DNA from: DATDCV01 sp036524155
GTDB lineage: Bacteria > Verrucomicrobiota > Verrucomicrobiia > Limisphaerales > UBA8199
Direction: 5' to 3'
Length of the DNA stretch: 11,839 nt
Assembly: GCA_036524155.1 (NCBI GenBank)
Contig: DATDCV010000663.1
Span: 1 to 11,839, forward strand
Shown piece by piece: positions 6,240-11,839 of the stretch. The stretch's first letter is position 1; every line of letters starts with the position of its first letter. The notes beneath the pieces were generated by a model. The model had not been told where the DNA came from. It made no database searches and worked only from the letters and a program-made list of their open reading frames with translations. The position numbers were made by a program, and so were the translations under genes.

Positions 6240-9200
6240 GCGCGCGCCCCCGCTTCCACCGGCAGCGCCAGCCAGAAGGTCGTCCCCCGGTCCGGATTGT
6301 TCACCGCCCACAGCCGCCCGCCGTGCGCCTCCATGATCGACCGGCTGATCGCCAGGCCCATCCCCATCCCTCTCGGTTTCATCGTGAAGAACGGCTCGCC
6401 CAACCGCTCCATTTGCTCGGCGCTTATCCCTGTTCCCGAGTCCTTGATCCCGAGCCGAACAAGGCCCGTGTCATCCGTCGTGCTAGCAATCTGCAGCCGC
6501 CGCTCCCCAGGCCCCCGCGACGCCATCGCCTCCACCCCGTTCATCATCAAATTGATGACCACTTGCTGCAGCTCGATGTGGTTGCCCGATACTTTCGGCA
6601 GCTCCGGCGCGAGCTCCAGCAGCACCGTCACCCCGCGCAGCACAAACTCGCTCCGCAACAGTTTCACGGTTTCCTCCACCAGAGCATTCAGGCCCAGCGC
6701 GCTGCGCTGTTGCCCGGTCCGTTGGTACATCGCCCGCAAACGCTGGATCACCTCGCCCGCGCGCTTGCCATCCGCCCCGATATCACCCAGCGCCGCCCGC
6801 ACCTCGGCCAGGTCCGGCGTCGGCTGGCTCAAAAATTGGACCGCCGCCTCCACGTTGCACACGATCGCTCCCAGCGGCTGGTTCAATTCGTGCGCCAGCG
6901 CCGCCGCCAACTGCCCCCCAGTCGTCACGCGCGACACCAGCGCCAGTTCCTGCCGCAGATTCTGCATCATCAGCTCCGCATTCTTCCGCTCCGTCACATC
7001 CCGGTTGCTCGCCCGCACCCCCAACGATTCGCCTTGCTCCCCGGTCACCGGCCGGCACGTGTGCTCGATCCACCGGATGTCCCCGCCCTTTTGCCGAATC
7101 CGGAATTCGAGCGTCTTCAGCCCCGGAGCTTTCTGCGTAGCGCATACATGCTGCTGCCACACGCGTAGATCTTCAGGATGTACTATTTCCTCGAGCAGTT
7201 GTGTCCGGCCGGCCAATTCCGCCGCGGTGTAACCGCTGATGCGCTCGCACGAGGGCGAACAATACACCAGCGTGTCCTCAGGCGTCCGCCAATACTCCCA
7301 GTCGTACGTGAAATCTGCCACCGTCCGGTAACGCTTTTCCGCTTCAATCAGTTCCGCCTCCCGCTGCAGACGGACCTCGATTTGATGCCGCAACTGCGCG
7401 TTCGCCGCCCGCAGGTCGGCCGTCCGGTCTTCCACTTCCCGCTCCAGTTCCGTATGCGCCCGCGCCAGCACCGCTTCCATCCGCTTCCGCCCCGTGATGT
7501 CCTGGATGATCGCAATGTGAAAAATCGGATCCCCCGCCGGACGCCGCAGCGGCGACACCGTCAGGTGCGCCCACACCACCGCCCCGCTCTTGTGGCGATA
7601 CCGCTTCTCGATGGACGCTTCGCGCACCTCGTCCTCCCGCAGCCGCCTCATCATCTCGAAACTCGGCGACAAATCGTCCGGGTGCGTCAACTCCTGGAAT
7701 TTCATCCCTTGCAGCTCCTCCCGCGTGTAACCCAGGATCTGGCACAGCTTCTGGTTCACCCGCGCAAACTGCCCGCCCTGCACCTCCGTCAACGCCACCC
7801 CCACCGCCGCCTGCTCGAACAACGCCCGGAACCGATCCTCGCTCTCCCGCAGCGCCGCCTCCGCCTCTTTGTGCGCGCTGATGTCCGACGCGTAAACCCG
7901 CACCCGCTCGCCCCCAGGCACGCTGCTCACCGTTTCCGCGTACCACGTCCCGGCCACCGTCACCTCGTTCCGGACGGGCGCCGACGGGCTCTCACGCAAC
8001 GCCGCGATCGCCGCCGGCAGCCCGGCCAGAAACGGATGCGCCAAACCCTCCGCTTCCAGCCCTGGAAAACGCTCCCGCGTCGCCGGGTTCTGGTAAACCA
8101 CCCTCCCGCTGGCCACCTCGATCTCCATCACCGGGTTCGGGTTGAGTTCCGGAAACGACGCCAGGTACGCCAGCTCCGCCTGCGCCTGCTCGTGCGCCAG
8201 CCGCAATCGCAACGTCGCGATCCCGTACGCCAAGTCGCCCGCTAATTCGCTCAGCAGCTTGACTTCGTCCTCGGAAAAGGCGTCCGGTTTCCTCGAGTAG
8301 ATCGTCAGCGCCCCCAACGCCTTCCCCTCACGATACAACGGCACCGCCACCGACGCCGCGTATCCCCGCTTCAGCGCCGCCTCCCGCCACGGCGCAAACC
8401 GCGGATCCGTCCGCATGTCCCGGCACACGCTCGGCTTCCCTTCCCGAATCGCCAAGCCGGTCGGACCACGCCCGCGATCCGTGTCCGCCCACGACAATTT
8501 CAGCGTCTCAAGGTAGCCCTCCTCAAAACCCGCGTATGCCACGGGCCGAATCGACTTGCTCTCATCCTCTTCCGCGTAGCCCACCCATACCATCGCGTGG
8601 CCGCACTCGTTCACGATGATCCGGCATACCTCCTCCAGCAGCTCCTTCTCGCCTTTCGCCCGCATCAGCGCCCGGTTGCTGCTCCCTAACGCCCGCAACA
8701 TCCGGTTCCCTTGCCTCAGCTCTTCCTCCGCTCTCCTCCGCTCCGTAACGTCGATCCCCGTCGACACCACGAACTCAACTGCTCCCTTGCTGTCCACCAG
8801 CGCCGTGTTCGACCACGTGATCCGCCGCCGCTCTCCGCTCTTGGTCACCCAATAACTCTCATGCTGGTTCGGAAACCGCCCCGCCTTCAAGTCCTCGAAC
8901 ATCCCTTTGACCCCGGCCAGCTCTTCCGGCAACAGCAGAAAGTCGAAAAAGACCCGGTTCTTCACCTCCTCGAATCCATACCCGCTCGATCTTTCCGCCG
9001 CCTGGTTGAATTGCTGGATGCGTCCCTCCCGGTCCAGCACCACGATCAGGCTCCCCGCGGTGTTCATCACCGAAGACGCAAAATCCCGTTCCTTCGCCAG
9101 CATCTCCTCAAACCGCCTCCGCTGGATCGCCAGCGCGTAGAATCGCCCCAGCCCTTTCACGTTCTGCAAATCCTGATCGGTGTACGCCCGCCGTGGATTC

Positions 9201-9889
9201 GCCAACGCAATCTGCCCCACCAACTCCTTCTCCAGCAGCACCGGCACACTCAAAAACCGCTTCACCGCCACATGCCCCTCCGGCACTCCCTCCGCCGAAC
9301 CATGCCGCAGCGCATCGTTGGTGTAAAACCCCTTGCGTGTGTTCAAGGCGTGCCCCCACAACCCACGGTAATGGCCCCCGGGCCCTCGCCGGAGTACGAT
9401 GGTCCTCATCTCCTCCACCACCTTGCATGTCCTCAGCATCTCCCCTTCCAGCGTATGCCCGATATTGTCTCCCGTTCGGGGATCTATGCTCGATACAAAA
9501 CCCTGCACGCTGCCGGTCAGCCTCCGCGCTTCGCTCAGCAGCGCCTCCGAAATCTCCGCCATCCCCGAACCAGGCGAAATCAGCGTCCGGAATAACCGGC
9601 TCAACGCCAGGTGCAGTCGCGCGTGCCCGTTCCGCGTCGCTCGCGAACCTTCACGCGGACCGTCCCTCGTCTCCCGGAGCCTCGGGGCCTGTCCTTTCTT
9701 CCCCTGATTCACAGTCAATGCCAAATCTAAATCTCGCCAACCCCGTTCCGCTTCGTTTTCTCCGCCCGCTGTTCTCAACCACGCCAGGTCACCCTGGTGT
9801 GTTTTCCTGCTCTCCCCCGCCCCCGCACCTGCCTTCTCTACGCAGCACGGCAGAATCTCGACCCGGGTGAGCTGCCTGGATGGGGCCAA
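6236..9889 (-). CDS. Multi-GAF/PAS sensor histidine kinase (FixL-like, soluble)
   Basis: Domain order: GAF (about 96-258), PAS (268-390), GAF (400-562), PAS (575-680), PAS (682-806), short coiled coil (807-850), PAS (852-972), HisKA (980-1065) and HATPase (1090-1212). The phosphoacceptor is H1000 in ALAHELNQPLGAI, close to FixL-type kinases; the N box starts near N1113 (NLMMNGVEAM), DSGTGIS begins at D1150, and GMGMGLAISRSI follows. No membrane helix is seen, so it should sense an intracellular signal. The first GAF resembles those with a VPEGH...RFLSVP core. The start is uncertain: no ATG precedes the first GAF, and TTG 9889 is the longest possibility, bounded upstream by an in-frame TGA. 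GTG 9712 is a plausible alternative, since residues 1-90 look unconserved. The response regulator overlaps its stop. The ligands are unknown. Confidence 0.95.
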   Translation of the reverse strand: MAPSRQLTRVEILPCCVEKAGAGAGESRKTHQGDLAWLRTAGGENEAERGWRDLDLALTVNQGKKGQAPRLRETRDGPREGSRATRNGHARLHLALSRLFRTLISPGSGMAEISEALLSEARRLTGSVQGFVSSIDPRTGDNIGHTLEGEMLRTCKVVEEMRTIVLRRGPGGHYRGLWGHALNTRKGFYTNDALRHGSAEGVPEGHVAVKRFLSVPVLLEKELVGQIALANPRRAYTDQDLQNVKGLGRFYALAIQRRRFEEMLAKERDFASSVMNTAGSLIVVLDREGRIQQFNQAAERSSGYGFEEVKNRVFFDFLLLPEELAGVKGMFEDLKAGRFPNQHESYWVTKSGERRRITWSNTALVDSKGAVEFVVSTGIDVTERRRAEEELRQGNRMLRALGSSNRALMRAKGEKELLEEVCRIIVNECGHAMVWVGYAEEDESKSIRPVAYAGFEEGYLETLKLSWADTDRGRGPTGLAIREGKPSVCRDMRTDPRFAPWREAALKRGYAASVAVPLYREGKALGALTIYSRKPDAFSEDEVKLLSELAGDLAYGIATLRLRLAHEQAQAELAYLASFPELNPNPVMEIEVASGRVVYQNPATRERFPGLEAEGLAHPFLAGLPAAIAALRESPSAPVRNEVTVAGTWYAETVSSVPGGERVRVYASDISAHKEAEAALRESEDRFRALFEQAAVGVALTEVQGGQFARVNQKLCQILGYTREELQGMKFQELTHPDDLSPSFEMMRRLREDEVREASIEKRYRHKSGAVVWAHLTVSPLRRPAGDPIFHIAIIQDITGRKRMEAVLARAHTELEREVEDRTADLRAANAQLRHQIEVRLQREAELIEAEKRYRTVADFTYDWEYWRTPEDTLVYCSPSCERISGYTAAELAGRTQLLEEIVHPEDLRVWQQHVCATQKAPGLKTLEFRIRQKGGDIRWIEHTCRPVTGEQGESLGVRASNRDVTERKNAELMMQNLRQELALVSRVTTGGQLAAALAHELNQPLGAIVCNVEAAVQFLSQPTPDLAEVRAALGDIGADGKRAGEVIQRLRAMYQRTGQQRSALGLNALVEETVKLLRSEFVLRGVTVLLELAPELPKVSGNHIELQQVVINLMMNGVEAMASRGPGERRLQIASTTDDTGLVRLGIKDSGTGISAEQMERLGEPFFTMKPRGMGMGLAISRSIMEAHGGRLWAVNNPDRGTTFWLALPVEAGARA

Positions 9890-9942
9890 CCCCGTCTGCG
9901 GATGTCAGCTATCGCTACTCACTCTCAAACCCTGACCTGCCC

Positions 9943-9959
9943 GCCGGCCGCGCGCCGGC
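9943..9959 (-). repeat. GC-rich hairpin in the probable leader of the sensor kinase gene
   Basis: GCCGGC arms enclose a five-base CGCGC loop, giving a perfect 6-bp stem. It falls between the predicted promoter and the kinase start, so it would be transcribed in the leader. It may have no function beyond high GC. Confidence 0.3.
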
Positions 9960-9986
9960 TCAACGCAGCCTCTTCCGACGCTCTGT

Positions 9987-10015
9987 CTTTTACCCAAAAA
10001 TGCCGGCTGCGTCAA
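9987..10015 (-). promoter_or_regulatory. Sigma70-like promoter for the sensor kinase / response regulator operon
   Basis: On the minus strand, TTGACG (10015-10010) is followed by exactly 17 bases and then TAAAAG (9992-9987). The -35 matches consensus at five of six positions and the -10 at four of six. It lies in the 158-bp gap behind the carboxypeptidase gene, pointing into the kinase gene, with predicted start of transcription near 9980. The leader would be about 90 bases if TTG 9889 is used. Confidence 0.55.
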
Positions 10016-10040
10016 GCTATCTCAAACCCACTCCCGGTGC

Positions 10041-10056
10041 GCGGACTTCAGCCCGC
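10041..10056 (-). repeat. Hairpin overlapping the carboxypeptidase stop codon
   Basis: GCGGGC and GTCCGC flank a TGAA tetraloop that contains the TGA stop codon; one G:U pair is included. Palindromes of the type CGGGCTGAAGYCCG are recalled as dispersed elements in several GC-rich phyla. There is no T tract directly after it, so a terminator role is uncertain. Confidence 0.4.
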
Positions 10057-11547
10057 CTCCCCAAACTTCTTCCGCAAATACCCCAGGTGGCTCACCGCTC
10101 CCGTCGCTCGTCCCGTCGCCTGTTCCATCAATGCCGGCGCCGGGTAACGCGAACCGTGGCGATGGACCTTCTCGCGCAACCACCGCAGTAGCTCTCCGTA
10201 TTCCCCGCGCCCAAGGTCCGCAGCCAGCCCGGGCAACTCGTCGCTTGCCTTCGCGAAAAGCTGCGCCGCATTCAAGTTGCCCAGCGTGTAGGTCGGGAAA
10301 TAACCCTGGTTGCCCAGGCTCCAATGGATGTCCTGCAGGCAGCCCTGCGCGTCGTTCGGGACCTTCAACCCCAGCAACTTCTCGAATTCTTCGTTCCAGT
10401 AAGCCGGCACGTCCGCCACGTCGAGCCGGCCTTCCACCAGCCTGGTCTCGATCTCGAACCGCAACAGGATATGCAGATCGTACGTCACTTGGTCCGCCTC
10501 CACGCGGATAAAAGAGGGGCTCACCCGGTTCACCGCCGCCGAGATGTCCGTCGGCCCGAACTTCTTCAGCGCCGGAAAATGCTCGCACGCGATCGGATGC
10601 CAGTGCTCCCAGAACGCCGCATGCCGGCCCACGTGATTCTCCCACAGCCGCGACTGCGATTCGTGGATCCCCAGTGACGCCGCCGTTCCCAGCGGAGTGC
10701 CGAAGTCCTCCGCCGGCAAACCCTGTTCGTAAAGCCCGTGCCCCGCCTCGTGCAGGATTCCATAAAATGATTGTGTGAAGTTGCGTTCATTATAGCGCGT
10801 CGTCAGCCGGCAATCCCCGGCTCCCGGTGTCGTGCAAAACGGGTGCGTCGTCGTGTCAATCCGCCCCGCGTCAAAGTCATAGCCGATCGCCTCCGCGACC
10901 TTTCGATTCAACGCCTGTTGCGCCGCCACGGGATACTCCCCCTCGAGCATCTCCGCCGGCAATGCCGCCGAGCGTTCCAATGCCCCCGCCAGCACCAGCC
11001 CCAGTCCCGCCCGCAGCTCCGCGAATAACGGCCGCAACTGGCTCGCCCGCATCCCCGGCTCGTACTCCTCCAGCAATGCGTCGTAGGGTGATTCCTGGAA
11101 ACCCCAGGCCTCCGCTCGTTGCCGGTTCAGGTCCAGCAGCTTCTTCAGGTGCGGCTGGAACAGCTTGAACCTGGATTTCGCCCGCGCCTCCTTCCACGCC
11201 TCCCGCGAGTGAGCTCGCGTTCGCTCGAACTTCTCCACCACCCGCGCGGGTATCTTCGTCGCCCGATCGTAACGCCGCCGCCACTCGCGAACATTCGCCG
11301 CTTCCGCCGAGTCCACCGCAAAACCGTGCTGCTCGCACGCCGCGATCCACTCGCCGGTCTTCTTCGCCGTGAACAGCCGGTGCGTGTGCCCCCCCAGGCA
11401 CGCCAGTTCCTCCGCCCGAAAGTCCAGCGCTTTCCGCGGCATATACGTCTCCGCATCCCACGTCAGCAACTCCGCCGCGCCGCCGAACCAGGCGATTTCA
11501 CGCGCGCGCTTCAACAGCTTCCGATAAGGGGCACATTCGCTCGCCAT
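10048..11547 (-). CDS. M32 family metallocarboxypeptidase (carboxypeptidase Taq type)
   Basis: The 499-residue product matches the usual length of M32 peptidases (about 500). The zinc-binding HEAGH motif is at residues 266-270, with the third ligand expected at E296 in IHESQSRLWEN; other family blocks include ELLTWDAETYMP near the N-terminus, THPFCTTPGAGDCRLTTRY before the active site and SLGNQGYFPTYTLGN near the C-terminus. It removes C-terminal residues from peptides, with broad specificity, in the cytoplasm; no signal peptide or membrane segment is seen. ATG 11547 (MASECAPYRKLL) was chosen over a GTG at 11607, whose extra residues fall in non-conserved upstream DNA. It is a housekeeping-type gene, apparently transcribed alone, since a separate promoter follows it. 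Confidence 0.96.
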   Translation of the reverse strand: MASECAPYRKLLKRAREIAWFGGAAELLTWDAETYMPRKALDFRAEELACLGGHTHRLFTAKKTGEWIAACEQHGFAVDSAEAANVREWRRRYDRATKIPARVVEKFERTRAHSREAWKEARAKSRFKLFQPHLKKLLDLNRQRAEAWGFQESPYDALLEEYEPGMRASQLRPLFAELRAGLGLVLAGALERSAALPAEMLEGEYPVAAQQALNRKVAEAIGYDFDAGRIDTTTHPFCTTPGAGDCRLTTRYNERNFTQSFYGILHEAGHGLYEQGLPAEDFGTPLGTAASLGIHESQSRLWENHVGRHAAFWEHWHPIACEHFPALKKFGPTDISAAVNRVSPSFIRVEADQVTYDLHILLRFEIETRLVEGRLDVADVPAYWNEEFEKLLGLKVPNDAQGCLQDIHWSLGNQGYFPTYTLGNLNAAQLFAKASDELPGLAADLGRGEYGELLRWLREKVHRHGSRYPAPALMEQATGRATGAVSHLGYLRKKFGEAG

Positions 11548-11670
11548 ATTCCGGCGAAATGTGGAACCGCCCCCCTGATTCTTCAAATCTATTTTCCCAC
11601 GCGGCACCGACTCTCATTTTGCCGAGCGGAGTGCGCCCGTCCTCGGACGCTGAATCTTTCGGGACGTTGG

Positions 11671-11690
11671 GCCCCGGCACGAATCGGGGC
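11671..11690. repeat. Perfect 6-bp inverted repeat
   Basis: GCCCCG and CGGGGC are separated by eight bases and followed on the plus strand by TTT. It could act as a weak plus-strand terminator for a gene outside the window, or be part of a composite intergenic repeat. Confidence 0.3.
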
Positions 11691-11737
11691 TTTCCACACA
11701 ATGGGTCTGTTACTCTCCCCCGGACAGCTGATCTTCT

Positions 11738-11762
11738 CCCTCTCCTCCTCGGGAGGAGAGGG
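11738..11762. repeat. 11-bp perfect palindrome, dispersed-repeat type
   Basis: CCCTCTCCTCC and GGAGGAGAGGG are perfect inverted arms around a three-base TCG. The following bases continue as GTTGGGGAGAGG. Sequences of this CTCTCCCCAACCCTCTCC type are familiar as abundant intergenic repeats in several Gram-negative genomes; membership is inferred without a search. Confidence 0.55.
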
Positions 11763-11839
11763 TTGGGGAGAGGAGGCCCTTTGTAGCGAGAGTTCCCTAT
11801 CTCATTACCGAGCTGAGTAGGAACGGGAACTCTGAACAC

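Larger units (their letters stand above)
11548..11839. other. Non-coding stretch upstream of the carboxypeptidase gene
   Basis: Frames crossing this region have no recognisable protein content. It contains several short palindromes: CGTCC/GGACG at 11638-11649, GCCCCG/CGGGGC at 11671-11690 and the strong one at 11738-11762. No convincing promoter for the carboxypeptidase gene was found, though it should lie here. Confidence 0.5.

Noticed and set aside
6012..9870. Several plus-strand frames of 200-400 codons
   Set aside because: Shadows of the high-GC sensor kinase gene; arginine/proline/histidine-rich translations with no recognisable domain.
6236..9889. Heme-binding oxygen sensor like true FixL
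   Set aside because: None of the PAS domains shows a clear FixL heme-pocket histidine signature by eye, so only the transmitter and partner are FixL/FixJ-like.
11498..11839. 113-codon minus-strand frame reaching the window end
   Set aside because: Reads through palindromic repeat DNA and the start of the carboxypeptidase in another frame; no protein-like features.

Overview
All supportable genes in this window lie on the minus strand, in high-GC DNA. The gene content points to a Verrucomicrobiota-like bacterium, or a relative in the Planctomycetota or Acidobacteriota. The main reasons are the pair of a Sig-70_X6-type ECF sigma factor with a membrane Hanks kinase carrying a WD40 propeller, the multi-PAS/GAF FixL-like histidine kinase, and short intergenic palindromes of the kind scattered through such genomes. 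This placement is inferred from gene style only; no marker gene is present.

In transcription order (right to left): positions 11548-11839 are non-coding with several palindromes. An M32 carboxypeptidase follows (11547 to 10048). A 158-bp gap holds a good sigma70-like promoter. Next come a 1217-codon soluble sensor kinase (two GAF, four PAS, HisKA, HATPase) and an overlapping FixJ-type response regulator, joined by a GTGA stop/start overlap. These two almost certainly form one two-component system.

Positions 5600-3240 form an accessory zone. It holds a possible 30-residue membrane peptide, a 129-residue membrane-anchored protein of unknown function and an unknown gene whose 3' end is replaced by transposon DNA. 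After these come the middle part of an IS4-type transposase (frameshifted and stopped) and the 5' two-thirds of an IS256-type insertion sequence, then about 240 bp of unassigned DNA.

Positions 3220-1 carry the ECF sigma factor and, 80 bp downstream, a GTG-started serine/threonine kinase with one membrane segment and at least eight WD40 blades. The kinase reading frame is open to the window edge, so the gene is incomplete here. Sigma factor and kinase probably form a signalling operon in which the kinase controls the sigma factor; no anti-sigma gene is visible.

No tRNA, rRNA, CRISPR array or clear defence system was found. The most interesting items are the sigma/kinase pair, the decayed insertion-sequence cluster with its chimeric reading frames, and the small membrane peptide with a possible frameshifted proline-rich extension.
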